The notes: generated by a model not told the origin, from the letters alone. 64,000 nt of DNA from Bradyrhizobium erythrophlei (GCA_900129675.1 FSRD01000003.1:1178001-1242000); one strand, 5' to 3'; counted from the first letter of the stretch, positions 26,549-35,449 are shown. Program-made: numbers and translations.

Positions 26549-27982
26549 TACTACAGTTGCCTTCTCTCTCGATTTCTGAATCCATGGGCAACCATGATTC
26601 GCAGATCGTGGACGCAGGCAGCGTCAATTGAAGAGACGCTTGCGCTGTGGGCGGCGTCGCTTCGTGAGATCAAGAAACGGATACGTCCGTTATTCAATCA
26701 AAATCGTGTTGCGAGGAATGTAGGCTTGTTTCTCGAGAGTCTGCTCGGGGATGAGCAACGCAAAACCGGTTGGATGCGAGCGGAAGCGGCTGGCGATCCC
26801 GGCCCTTGGCGGCAACAGGCGATCCTGGGTCGCAGGGATTGGGATGCTGACGGCCTGCGCGATATCGTTCGCGATTATGTCATCGAACATTTGGCGGATG
26901 ACGACGCGGTCCTCGTGATCGACGAGACCGGCTTTCTCAAGCAGGGCAAGGCGTCGTGCGGAGTGGCGCGGCAATACACTGGTTCCGCAGGCAAGATCAC
27001 GAACTGCCAGATCGGCGTCTTCGCTGCCTACGTTTCGCGCCACGGTCATGCCTTCATCGATCGCGCACTGTATCTTCCAAAGGAATGAACCGACGATCCA
27101 GGTCGCCTCGAAGCCGCATACGTGCCCCCCGATGCCGGCTTTGCGACCAAACCAAAGCTTGCGACGCGAATGATCGCACGCGCCATAGCCGCGTCTGTCC
27201 CGTTCAAATGGGTTGCTGGCGATACTGTCTACGGTGTTGGCGATATTGAGCAGCAGTTGCGTCGCGCAGGCAAGGGCTATGTACTCGGGGTCAGCAGCGC
27301 TCATGTATTTCAATCCTGGGGCAAGCGGCGATCCGTTGCCGGCACGGCCGCCGACATCGCCCAAACGCTGCGCGCGTCCGACTGGAAACGCCTCTCGGCA
27401 GGGGCCGGAACCAAAGGACCGCGGCTGTATGATTGGTGCTATCTCGAATTGGCTGATCTCGAGGTTGAAGAATTTTACAGCGCAAATCACGGTCTTTGGA
27501 CGCGAGGTCTGCTGATCCGTCGTCGCATCGCCGATAGCGATCTCGCCTTATTCACCACCTGGTGCCCAACGGCAACATCGATCGAAACGCTGGTGACGGT
27601 CGAAGGCCATCGGTGGGCGATCGAGGACAGCTTTGAGACTGCGAAGAACGAGTTTGGTCTCGATCACAACGAGAGCAGATCCTGGCATGGCTGGCACCGC
27701 CACGTTTCCCTGGTGATGCTCGCCTTCGCCATGATGGCAGTGATCCGCCATGCGCCAATCCACCGCCGCCAAAAAAAACGCAACGCCGAACTACGGCAAA
27801 AACAAAAGCATCGCTATCCCGCCGTTGATCCGTTGGTCAATCCAGGAAGTTCGCCGTATCGCTATCAGGCTCGCGCGAAAGCGCATCCAACCCGCACACA
27901 TCATCGCATGGTCACTCTGGCGCCGAGCTCACCAAGCCGCTGCTCAGCGCGCTCACTTCAAATCAAAACGGCAACTGTAATG
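26549..27982 (+). mobile_element. IS701-family insertion sequence
   Basis: The ends are inverted repeats TACTACAGTTGCC (26549) and, reading inwards from 27982, CATTACAGTTGCC, matching at 11 of 13 positions. CTAG occurs directly outside on both sides (26545-26548 and 27983-27986), the 4-bp target duplication typical of IS701. The length is 1,434 bp. The single transposase gene is broken, so the copy is inactive. Confidence 0.85.
26594..27980 (+). pseudogene. IS701-family transposase, nonsense and frameshift mutations
   Basis: The frame from 26594 encodes a DDE transposase: VLVIDETGFLKQGKASCGVARQY holds the first Asp, VAGDTVYGVGDIE the second and VEGHRWAIEDSFETAKNEFGLDHNE the Glu. At 27086 a TGA replaces the expected TGG in YLPKEW-TDDPGR; the frame stays open on both sides. 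Near 27750 a shift moves the C-terminus (IRWSIQEVRRIAIRLARKRIQP to HFKSKRQL) into another frame that ends at 27980. Both lesions must be repaired to make the full protein of about 460 residues. Confidence 0.85.
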
Positions 27983-28261
27983 CTAGGTCCTGCGGCGAAC
28001 GCTGCGGCCTGTCAGAGTGCGCTCAGGTCGTCGCGGCACGTCGCCGAACTTCCGGATCAGCTTGGCATCGCCGAACTCGCCCGTCGCGGGATCCCCGCTG
28101 CGGCTGAAGGCGACGGCGCCGACGTGGCCGGGCTTGCGCGAGAGCGCCTCGGCCCGCATCACGGCGGCGTTGGCGCTGAAGCATTCCGTGGCTTCGCCTG
28201 GCGCGATGCCGTCGTCGGAGGGGACGAACGGCAAAGCGACGTAGTAGGTCACTTCAGACAT
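27983..28261 (-). CDS. Small conserved rhizobial protein with altered C-terminus
   Basis: From ATG 28261 the frame encodes MSEVTYYVALPFVPSDDGIAPGEATECF, then AVMRAEALSRKPGHVGAVAFSRSGDPATGEFGDAKLIRKFGDVP. I recall homologues ending in DDLSAL; here one extra base after GDVP (near 28035) shifts the frame, so it reads on to a TAG supplied by the IS701 target duplication. Without that base a TGA at 28013-28015 would end the gene. The function is unknown. The start overlaps the end of the preceding minus-strand gene. Confidence 0.6.
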   Translation of the reverse strand: MSEVTYYVALPFVPSDDGIAPGEATECFSANAAVMRAEALSRKPGHVGAVAFSRSGDPATGEFGDAKLIRKFGDVPRRPERTLTGRSVRRRT

Positions 28262-28484
28262 CGGTCTCGTCCTTGCGTGCGCGTGCCGAAGGAAGCCGAC
28301 CTCGGGCATAGCCGGTGGACACCTTCCTCCGGATCTCATCGAGCTGGGCCTCGAGAAAATCGTTCGCGACGATCAGCGCCTTGACCGCTTCCCGGGCGTC
28401 GCCTCCGCAGGCGGCGATGGCCTGGTCGGCGGCCTGGTCCAGGTGGTCCGGAAGGGGCGCTGCGGCTTCTGGGCTTGCGGTCAT
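28254..28484 (-). CDS. Small conserved rhizobial protein
   Basis: A 76-residue acidic helical protein: DHLDQAADQAIAACGGDAREAVKALIVANDFLEAQLDEIRRKVSTGYARGR. It resembles small proteins frequent in Bradyrhizobium, with no known function. Its end overlaps the start of the gene at 28261, so the two form an operon. The ISAs1 element begins 54 bp upstream and may have removed its promoter. Confidence 0.6.
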   Translation of the reverse strand: MTASPEAAAPLPDHLDQAADQAIAACGGDAREAVKALIVANDFLEAQLDEIRRKVSTGYARGRLPSARARKDETDV

Positions 28485-28538
28485 AGATCATTGTTCTCTC
28501 TTTGTTCACGGAGAGTCAAGCCGCAAGGCCGCCTTGGT

Positions 28539-29818
28539 CACGGCTCGGAACGCGGGTTAACGGGCCGAAAGGGCTGATTTTGCGTTGACGGCGGTTGGTG
28601 ATTCCCTCGGTGCTTTGATTCGGCTGGAGCATCGAGATGGACACGATCGTCGAGGACGAGAGCCCGCGGGCTCGTTTGGCGCTTCTTTTGAAGAACTTTT
28701 CCGAACTCGACGACGACCGGGAAGCGTGGCGGATTCTCTATCCGATTAAGGAGGTTCTGCTGCTGGTGACCTGCGCGACCATCGCCTCCTGCGATGATTT
28801 CGACGACATCGTCGCTTGGGGCGAGCATCATCTCGATTTCCTGCGGCGGTTTTCCGATTTCCATCATGGCATTCCGTGTGCGCGCTGGCTGCGCGACTTG
28901 GTGAACCGCATCGATCCGGTCCTGTTCCAACGCTGCTTCAATAGCTGGGTCGCCGCCATCTGGCCGGATCGGCACGATTTCATCGCCATCGATGGAAAGA
29001 CGGCGCGCCGCACCCACGACCATCGCAAGGGGCTCAAGGCCCTGCACACGCTCAGCGCCTATGCCACCACCGCAAGACTGACCTTGGCGCAGCTCGGGGT
29101 TCCGGAGAAGACCAACGAGATTACCGCTATTCCCGAGCTTCTCGACCAGCTCGCCGAAGCCGGCCAGCTCGAAGGTGCCCTGGTCACCATCGATGCCATG
29201 GGCTGTCAGGTCGACATCGCCGACAAGATCGTGGCCCACAAAGCCCATTACCTGCTGGCACTGAAGGGCAACCAGCCTACTCTGGAAGCCGATGTCGTGG
29301 ACTACTTCCGCACTGCCCAGGCCAGCGAGCTGGTTACCAAAACAACCGTCGAGAAGGGCCACGGCCGCATCGAGACCCGCACCTACACCGCCTCGAAGGC
29401 GGTCGACTGGATCGTGTCCGAGCGCAGCTATCCCGGGCAACCGCGCTTCACCAACATCAAGACCATCGTCAAGGTCGACACCCGGACCGAACATGCCGAT
29501 CGCTCGACCTTCGACACCCGCACCTACATCTGCTCCGCGCCGCTCGACATCGAACGCACTGCCAAAGGATGTCGCGGCCATTGGGGGGTGGAGAGCATGC
29601 ACTGGCTGCTCGACGTCGAATTCGGCGATGATCTGTCGCGATACAGGACAGGCCATGGCGCCAAGAACATGGCCGTCGTCCGCCGCTTCGCTCTCGACCT
29701 CCTCCGCAACCACAAAACCACCGGAAGCATCAAGACCCGCAGAAAACGGGCAAGTTGGAGCGCCGATTTCCTGCTCCAGGTTCTCCAAATCAGCCGTTAA
29801 CCCGGATTCCTTGCCGTG
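28539..29818 (+). mobile_element. ISAs1-family insertion sequence, intact
   Basis: The terminal inverted repeats are CACGGC-xx-GGAA-xx-CGGGTTAACGG at 28539 and its reverse complement ending at 29818 (about 21 of 25 positions). CCGCCTTGGT occurs directly outside both ends (28529-28538 and 29819-29828), a 10-bp target duplication. The length is 1,280 bp with one intact transposase. Clean ends and an open gene make this the most recent insertion in the window. Confidence 0.9.
28637..29800 (+). CDS. ISAs1-family transposase
   Basis: A 387-residue transposase. The N-terminal DDE_Tnp_1-associated domain (YPIKEVLLLVTCATIASCDDFDDIVAWGE) is followed by the catalytic core: HDFIAIDGKTARRT (first Asp), LVTIDAMGCQ (second Asp) and CRGHWGVESMHWLLDVEFGDD (Glu). 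It is full length with no lesion, so the element may still be mobile. Confidence 0.95.
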   Translation: MDTIVEDESPRARLALLLKNFSELDDDREAWRILYPIKEVLLLVTCATIASCDDFDDIVAWGEHHLDFLRRFSDFHHGIPCARWLRDLVNRIDPVLFQRCFNSWVAAIWPDRHDFIAIDGKTARRTHDHRKGLKALHTLSAYATTARLTLAQLGVPEKTNEITAIPELLDQLAEAGQLEGALVTIDAMGCQVDIADKIVAHKAHYLLALKGNQPTLEADVVDYFRTAQASELVTKTTVEKGHGRIETRTYTASKAVDWIVSERSYPGQPRFTNIKTIVKVDTRTEHADRSTFDTRTYICSAPLDIERTAKGCRGHWGVESMHWLLDVEFGDDLSRYRTGHGAKNMAVVRRFALDLLRNHKTTGSIKTRRKRASWSADFLLQVLQISR

Positions 29819-29954
29819 CCGCCTTGGTTGAGGATTCCGCTGGCACTGGGTGCCGCGATGCGGATGAATACCCGAAGGCTCGGCGGTCATGTCGGAACCG
29901 GGCCGCCTCGTTCGTCTTGAGTCCGAGACCCTGTATCCCGGAGTGTTGCGTACC

Positions 29955-30060
29955 ATGGCTCCCCGCGCGAACTGGAAAGGCTTTCTGCGTCTCTCGCTGG
30001 TCACCTGTCCGGTGGCGCTCTATCCCGCCACGTCCGAGAGCGAGAAGATCTCCGTCCAGT
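29955..30060 (+). pseudogene. ku: ku gene remnant (N-terminus only)
   Basis: The frame from ATG 29955 reads MAPRANWKGFLRLSLVTCP, VALYPATSESEKIS, the start of bacterial Ku, which binds DNA ends in non-homologous end joining. After SEKIS, where Ku normally continues FNQINRKTG, the sequence becomes unrelated. Only about 35 of the usual 260-290 residues remain, so this copy is dead. Rhizobia often carry several ku genes. Confidence 0.8.
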
Positions 30061-30565
30061 TTACCTTGAAACTGCGTCCTGCGTCGGGCCGGCTGCTGGC
30101 TATCGGGGTAAGAGCGGCCTTCAAAATGGGGTATGACCGACAAGGGCCGCCGGCGGCTTTGGGAAGCTAAAACGGCTTAGCTTCCCAAAGCTGCGGAGTT
30201 GCTCCGAATAGTCTATTCGGGCGGACGTAGGTTGGGGCTGTCGGCAAAAATGATGCTTAGGGCGTCTCTCGAGCGAAGGCGACATAGTGGTCGCATCTAA
30301 GCGGGAGGCCGCTGGAGGCGCCGTTTTCCCCGACGAGAGAGGCCGTCTGGGACGGGGCTCCGACCTAGCTCCGTTTCGAAGCTTGTGGCAGTCGAAAAAA
30401 CCGGCAGCGTATCACCGGACAGCAACCCGGGCCGACCTGGCCGGAGGCACCGAAGGGTCGCCGTCCATAGCCGATCGGCCCCGGACGAGGCTGTTGATGC
30501 CCGTACTGTTTGCTTTATCCTCCTAACACTCGCTGCAGTTGCCAAAAGACGGGAGGAAGGACCAC
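30061..30565. other. Intergenic stretch with one long perfect hairpin
   Basis: No gene is supported. A 15-bp perfect inverted repeat with a 6-bp loop lies at 30156-30191 (GCTTTGGGAAGCTAA / TTAGCTTCCCAAAGC). It has no T-run after it, so it is not a standard terminator. It might be a regulator site or the scar of a mobile element next to the ku remnant. Confidence 0.5.
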
Positions 30566-30595
30566 CCGGTTCTCGGAATTCGCCGCGACTGATCC
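30566..30595 (+). promoter_or_regulatory. Promoter-like block A, shared with 35369-35398
   Basis: CCGGTT at 30566-30571 is followed, 17 bp later, by CTGATC inside the 15-mer CGCCGCGACTGATCC (30581-30595). The same CCGGTT at the same distance from the same 15-mer occurs at 35369-35398. The block lies 30 bp before the sigma gene ATG, with AGAGG as ribosome site. The spacing fits a -35/-10 promoter that differs from the sigma-70 consensus, so it may be read by the sigma factor encoded next to it. Confidence 0.55.
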
Positions 30596-30625
30596 TTCAA
30601 GCGTCACAAGTCAGAGGTGCAGGGA

Positions 30626-31390
30626 ATGGAAGAGCCGCGGGAACTAGAGGAAGCCGACGGGGCCGATCCGGAGACCGATGAAGCCGCCGGCGGCGCGCCC
30701 GATCGGCGCACCCTTGCAACCCGCAAACACTTTGCCGAGGTCGATTCCGAGACGGAGTTCCTAGGTAGGCTTGCTCCGATGGAGCTCAGGAGTGCTCTTC
30801 GTGAAGTAGTCGCGGGTTCGAGGGCTGTCCTTCCAGAATCTCTGGTCCGGCTGGCGGTCACAGCGCACCATGCCCGCGATCGCCGCCTGCTCAGCCTGTC
30901 CTTCGAAGCGCTAACCAAGACGGTGACACCTCTGCTCGCCAATCAAGCGTGGGATCTGAATGGCGAGGACATCAGGGATCAAGTCCAAGAGGTTCTCGAA
31001 CGGCTTTTTGAGGAAATTCGGGCAGGCAAGAGCGGCATGGCGGGACGCGTCTTCGCAGCCTGGGCGAAACGACGTTCGATTGATCTCTACCGCAAACGCG
31101 CTGCGCGCTTTGAAGGAGCATTCACTCGGAAAGAGCCTACCCCCGATGGCGACCCATTGGATGATGTTCCCGATCGGATTCCAAGCCAGGAAGCTCGAGT
31201 GATGCTGGGACGACACATCCGAAAACTGCCGACCATACACGCCCTGGCCTTCATTCGCGTCCACGTCTTCGGGATGACGCGGGCGGAGGTCGCAAAGCAG
31301 ATGGATGTAGACGTCCGGACCTTGCACGATTGGCTCAAGAAGTCCGCCGAGGTCCTCGGGCATGATGGAGAAGATGATGAAACCGACTAG
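30626..31390 (+). CDS. Sigma-70-like (ECF-type) transcription factor
   Basis: A 254-residue protein with an acidic N-terminal extension of about 100 residues, then a sigma region 2-like segment (EDIRDQVQEVLERLFEEI, FAAWAKRRSIDLYRKRAARF, about 117-170). It ends with a region 4-like HTH (IRKLPTIHALAFIRVHVF, MTRAEVAKQMDVDVRTLHDWL, about 200-240). It should recruit RNA polymerase to special promoters. The ATG at 30626 has AGAGG 8 bp upstream. The gene overlaps the next by 14 bp and heads the cluster leading to the ubiquitin-like operon. The shared block at 30566 and 35369 is its most obvious candidate target. Confidence 0.75.
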   Translation: MEEPRELEEADGADPETDEAAGGAPDRRTLATRKHFAEVDSETEFLGRLAPMELRSALREVVAGSRAVLPESLVRLAVTAHHARDRRLLSLSFEALTKTVTPLLANQAWDLNGEDIRDQVQEVLERLFEEIRAGKSGMAGRVFAAWAKRRSIDLYRKRAARFEGAFTRKEPTPDGDPLDDVPDRIPSQEARVMLGRHIRKLPTIHALAFIRVHVFGMTRAEVAKQMDVDVRTLHDWLKKSAEVLGHDGEDDETD

Positions 31391-31994
31391 CAAACCCGAT
31401 CTCGACACCGTGCTCGACGAGTTCGCCAGTCTGTCGGGGCCGCCGGATGCTGCAACGCTGCGCTCCTTCGTCAACAATTATCCTGAGTTCGAGCGCGAAC
31501 TGATCGAGTTCGCAACGGATTGGATTGCGACGGACGCCTTGCGGAGCAAGCAGCCGATTACGGCGGAAACTGTCGGCAGCATCGTCAACCGGACGATGAG
31601 CCGGGTTCAGGCAATCATGGACGCAGAGGAGCGTCCGAAGAAGCTCGTCGACCTGGCCGCAGATATCCGCGCGGCCGGATACGACTTCCAGTCGTTCGAG
31701 CGAGCGGTTAACATCGACCGTTCCATCTTGGACTGCTTGATCGACCGTCTCGTCAATCCGGCCACGCTCCCTGCAAGGTTGGTCGCGGCGGTATCGGACG
31801 CTTTGAAGAGGACGGCAGACGAATTTCGGGACTACGTTCGGCTGCCTCCGCAACTTGCCTCGGCAAATAAATCGCGAGGTCGCCCCCGCGCGGTGCAGGT
31901 CGACTTTTCGATGCTGGTTCAGGAATCAGACCTGCCCGAGACCGACAAGACACGTTGGCTTGCGGAGCCCCCCGACCCGAAACTCGCGGCATAG
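31377..31994 (+). CDS. Unknown protein between sigma factor and IrrE-helicase, candidate anti-sigma
   Basis: A 205-residue soluble, mainly helical protein, with no membrane segment. The N-terminus (LDEFASLSGPPDAATLRSFVNNYPEFERELIEFATDW) resembles proteins often encoded next to ImmA/IrrE metallopeptidases; this is from memory. The C-terminus is basic then acidic (KSRGRPRAVQVDFSMLVQESDLPETDKTRW). The ATG at 31377 has GGAG 6 bp upstream. It overlaps the sigma gene by 14 bp and ends 2 bp before the protease-helicase gene. By analogy with ImmR/ImmA and DdrO/IrrE it could be the partner that holds the sigma factor and is cut by the IrrE domain. That role is inference. Confidence 0.6.
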   Translation: MKPTSKPDLDTVLDEFASLSGPPDAATLRSFVNNYPEFERELIEFATDWIATDALRSKQPITAETVGSIVNRTMSRVQAIMDAEERPKKLVDLAADIRAAGYDFQSFERAVNIDRSILDCLIDRLVNPATLPARLVAAVSDALKRTADEFRDYVRLPPQLASANKSRGRPRAVQVDFSMLVQESDLPETDKTRWLAEPPDPKLAA

Positions 31995-31996
31995 CT

Positions 31997-34900
31997 ATGG
32001 ACAGCTTCGGTGCCGTAAGAAAGCTGGCGCGTGAGAAGCACGCAGCGATGAGGTCTTCCGGGTCAGAAGGGACCGCAACGGAGCTGCTCGCCGCGGCACG
32101 TCGACAGACCGGCATCGTCGTTCGATCGATAGCTCCGGAGCATCCATTGCTGGGCGGCGGCGACGGCGCCCTTCACCGCAAGGGCGACAAGCCGTCGATC
32201 TATCTTTCGTCCGCTCTTGCGCCCAATGTCGCTGCCTACGTGGAGGCGCACGAATTCGGTCACTTCTGGATCGAAACGCCGGATGAGCCTGCCGTGACGC
32301 CCCGGAATTCGGACCCTGGAGCTCTGGAGGAGGGGACACCGCTCGGACTGCGGCGGGTCGAGGCGTATAGCCCGCAGGAATTGCGAGAGCGGTATGCAAA
32401 CGTATTCGCGAGAGAGTTCCTTCTGCCCGGTCCAGAGGCTGCTGCCCGCTTCAACGCAGGCGCATCCGGATCGACGATTGCGGCAGACGTCGGTGTGCCG
32501 ATAGGTCTGGTCAACCAGCAGCTCGCGGTGGCGCTCCTTCTTCCCGATGTTCCTGTCCACGCGAAACCGGCGGATGGGGAGCGTCCGGGCCTCGACGATT
32601 CCCAGAAGACGGCCGCCGAGTTCGAAGGAGCACCATTGCTCGTTGAGGCGGGGCCGGGGACGGGTAAGACGCGCACGTTGATCGCCCGGATCGAGTACCT
32701 CCTAGCGAAGGGCGTTCCGGCGCCATGCATTTTGGCGCTCACGTTTTCAAACAAGGCCGCGAGAGAGATAAGGGAGCGGGTCGCAGCCGCAGCGCCGGAG
32801 GCCGCAGCGGAGATATGGGCGGGGACCTTCCACGCCTTCGGGCTAGAGCTTCTCCGCAAATACGGCACCCTCGAAGGCATCAAGGAGCCCGTGAAGCTTC
32901 TCGACCAGGCAGACCAGCTCGCCTTCCTCGAACGAGAGCTTCCACAACTCGGGCTCGACCATTATCTGCGGCTGCACGAACCGTTGTTTGAGCTCCGCAA
33001 CATCACCAGCGCGATATCTCGCGCCAAGGACGAGGTATTTTCCCCAGCCGAGTACGCGGCAGCAGCGGCGCGTATGCGCTCGAGGGCGGGCTCGGACGAA
33101 GACGCCATGCTGCGCGCCGACAAGGCTGCGGAGGTCGCGCGGGTCTACGCCCATTACGAAAGCCGTCTGCGCGCGGACGGGAACGTGGATTTCGCCGATC
33201 TGATCAACAGGTCGATCGAGATCTTAAGGAACCATCCCGAGGTCCGCGACGAGGTACGTCGGCAATATGTCCATGTCCTGGTGGACGAATATCAGGACGT
33301 CAATCGCGCGAGCGCCCTTCTTCTGAAGGAGCTCGCTGGCGAGGGCGAGCGGCTGTGGGTCGTGGGTGATGCACGGCAATCGATCTACCGCTTCAGGGGG
33401 GCGGCGCCGTCGAACACCACCGAGTTCGAGACGGACTATCCGAACGGCAAGCGCCTCGCGCTGGCGGTCAACTACCGCTCGCGGAAGCAGATCGTCGAGA
33501 CGTTCGGCGGCTACGCCCGTCGGATGACCGTGGGCGGCGGACGTAACAGCTCGCTGCGGTCCAGTCGCGGTCCCGGCGCCGATCCGATCGATTTCAACGT
33601 CGCGGCCGACAGGAGTTCAGAGATCGCGGGCATCGCCGAGGCGATCGAGCGACACCGCAAAGCGGGCTGTCCGTACCGGGACCAAGCAGTTCTCTGCCGA
33701 TCGCATTCGAACCTTCAGAAGATCGCGGAAGGTCTCGAGGTATCCGGGATTCCGGTCCTCTACCTCGGCGACCTGTTCGAACGGCCGGAGATCCGCGATC
33801 TTCTTTCGATCCTTTCCTTCGTGTCCGAACGTCGGCGCGGCGGCCTGATGAGAGTTGCGACGCTGCCGCGCTGGCGCATGAAGTTGAGCGACGTCCGGGC
33901 GTTCTTGGCGTTCGCCGAGCAGACCGAGAAGTCGCCGTTTGCGGCGCTCGCCGATATCGATCACCTCGAGAGCCTCTCGGCGGAAGGCAGGTCCGCCCTC
34001 GCGCGGCTCGGGTCGGACCTCGATGAAATCGGCTTCAAGACCGGCCCCGGACAGCTGTTGACCCATCTTCTGTTCGAGCGCGCCCTGATACGCGATTACC
34101 TTCCGGGAAATTCCGCGGCCGATCAGCAGCGGCGCCTCGCGATTCATCAGTTCCTGCAGTTCGCGATCGAGAACGACTGGTCGGACGAGGGCGACCCCAA
34201 GCGCCGCCTGCTCGGCTGGATCCGCAGGCTCGAGGCCTTTGGCGACGAGCGCGCGCTGCGCGAGATGCCCGCTGCGATCGAGGGAATCGACGCCATCCGG
34301 CTCATGACCGTTCACGCGAGCAAGGGTCTGGAGTTCGCCGTGGTCCACCTGCCGGTGCTCGGCAATGGAATTTTTCCGTTGAAGCGCATTGGGACCACGT
34401 GTCCGGCCCCGGCGGGCATGTTGCCGTCGACGGCCGAGGAATCTCACGCGGAGGAAGAGCAATGCCTCTTTTTTGTCGCTCTGTCCCGCGCGCGCGACCA
34501 TCTCTCTCTGTCGCGCGCCTGTCGCTACTCCGACAGTCAGAGATCCAACCCGTCCCCCGCGTTGGGCGCCATCGCGGAATTCTTGCCTCGCGATCCGAAC
34601 GCCGACCCGAATTGGACGAGAAGGCCGCCGGCGCGCCCCGTCGGAGGCGACCGATCCGATCTCGCGCGGGCGGCGCGCGAGCACGACGGCCGGGACATCG
34701 AGCTCTACCTGGGATGCCCGCGTCGCTACCTCTATCAGGCCATTTTGGGTCTCAGCGGTTCGCGAGAGGACAACGGCTATGTCCGATTTCACCGCACGGT
34801 CTATCGCGTGCTCGGCTGGATGGCCGCTCAGCCCGGGAAGGTGACGGCGGACGCTCTCAAGGCGGAGACGGATGCGCGCTGGGCCGAGTCGGAGCCGACG

Positions 34901-35365
34901 GACCATCCGCTTCAACCGTTGTATCGCGCATCGGCCCAAAGGATACTGGATCAAGCGAACGCCAGGCCGCGCAATGGGATTCGCTTCGGGGAAACCCTTA
35001 CCGCCGACATCGACGGCCACAGCATCGCACTGAACGTGGACGAGATCGAGCAGGGCGGCCGCGGCTTCGTGCTGCGCCGGCTGCGCACCGGCAGGTCACC
35101 GAAAAACAGACCCGATCACCGCGCCCTCCACGCATTGATGGCGGAGGCCGGACGACAGAAGCTCGGCAACGGCGGCAGGTTCGAGATCCGCTACCTATCT
35201 TCGGATGACGTCGTTCCGATCTCCTTCGCGCGCGTCATGTCGGACCGGCTCGACGAGGTTCGGGCCGCCGTCACGGGTGTAGCGGCGGGCAGCTACCCGG
35301 CGGTCCAGTCGGAGGACTGCCCGCGCTGTCCTCACTATTTCATCTGCCAAGCCGTTCCCGACTGA
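31997..35365 (+). CDS. ImmA/IrrE metallopeptidase - UvrD helicase - Cys-cluster fusion protein
   Basis: A 1,122-residue fusion. Residues about 1-180 form an ImmA/IrrE-type zinc peptidase: AHEFGHFWIE (His85, Glu86, His89) and YANVFAREFLLP. Residues about 195-870 are a UvrD-type helicase: LDDSQKTAAE, Walker A VEAGPGTGKTRT (about 217-227), LTFSNKAAREI, VLVDEYQDVN (about 425), GDARQSIYRFRG and MTVHASKGLEF. The C-terminus carries Cys of the AddB/Cas4 iron-sulphur type (YLGCPRRYLYQ near 906, DCPRCPHYFICQ near 1110). The place where such nucleases have D-x-K reads NVDEIEQGGRGFVLRRLRTG, so the catalytic Lys seems lost. It may sense DNA ends through the helicase and signal through proteolysis. Confidence 0.85.
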   Translation: MDSFGAVRKLAREKHAAMRSSGSEGTATELLAAARRQTGIVVRSIAPEHPLLGGGDGALHRKGDKPSIYLSSALAPNVAAYVEAHEFGHFWIETPDEPAVTPRNSDPGALEEGTPLGLRRVEAYSPQELRERYANVFAREFLLPGPEAAARFNAGASGSTIAADVGVPIGLVNQQLAVALLLPDVPVHAKPADGERPGLDDSQKTAAEFEGAPLLVEAGPGTGKTRTLIARIEYLLAKGVPAPCILALTFSNKAAREIRERVAAAAPEAAAEIWAGTFHAFGLELLRKYGTLEGIKEPVKLLDQADQLAFLERELPQLGLDHYLRLHEPLFELRNITSAISRAKDEVFSPAEYAAAAARMRSRAGSDEDAMLRADKAAEVARVYAHYESRLRADGNVDFADLINRSIEILRNHPEVRDEVRRQYVHVLVDEYQDVNRASALLLKELAGEGERLWVVGDARQSIYRFRGAAPSNTTEFETDYPNGKRLALAVNYRSRKQIVETFGGYARRMTVGGGRNSSLRSSRGPGADPIDFNVAADRSSEIAGIAEAIERHRKAGCPYRDQAVLCRSHSNLQKIAEGLEVSGIPVLYLGDLFERPEIRDLLSILSFVSERRRGGLMRVATLPRWRMKLSDVRAFLAFAEQTEKSPFAALADIDHLESLSAEGRSALARLGSDLDEIGFKTGPGQLLTHLLFERALIRDYLPGNSAADQQRRLAIHQFLQFAIENDWSDEGDPKRRLLGWIRRLEAFGDERALREMPAAIEGIDAIRLMTVHASKGLEFAVVHLPVLGNGIFPLKRIGTTCPAPAGMLPSTAEESHAEEEQCLFFVALSRARDHLSLSRACRYSDSQRSNPSPALGAIAEFLPRDPNADPNWTRRPPARPVGGDRSDLARAAREHDGRDIELYLGCPRRYLYQAILGLSGSREDNGYVRFHRTVYRVLGWMAAQPGKVTADALKAETDARWAESEPTDHPLQPLYRASAQRILDQANARPRNGIRFGETLTADIDGHSIALNVDEIEQGGRGFVLRRLRTGRSPKNRPDHRALHALMAEAGRQKLGNGGRFEIRYLSSDDVVPISFARVMSDRLDEVRAAVTGVAAGSYPAVQSEDCPRCPHYFICQAVPD

Positions 35366-35368
35366 CTT

Positions 35369-35398
35369 CCGGTTTTGCCGTTCCGCCGCGACTGATCC
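35369..35398 (+). promoter_or_regulatory. Promoter-like block B, upstream of the ubiquitin-like operon
   Basis: This 30-bp block shares CCGGTT (35369-35374) and the 15-mer ending CTGATCC (35384-35398) with the block at 30566-30595, at identical spacing. It begins 4 bp after the stop of the protease-helicase gene and ends 52 bp before the bilA-like ATG. It implies a separate transcript for the conjugation operon, under the same control as the sigma gene. Confidence 0.55.
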
Positions 35399-35449
35399 CT
35401 TAGAGCAGATCGAACGATCCTCGGTCGGCCGAACAGAAGGGCTTCGGAA

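Noticed and set aside
29889..30170. Full gene starting upstream of the ku stub
   Set aside because: Only the part from 29955 matches Ku, and the sequence after about residue 35 is unrelated, so no complete gene exists.
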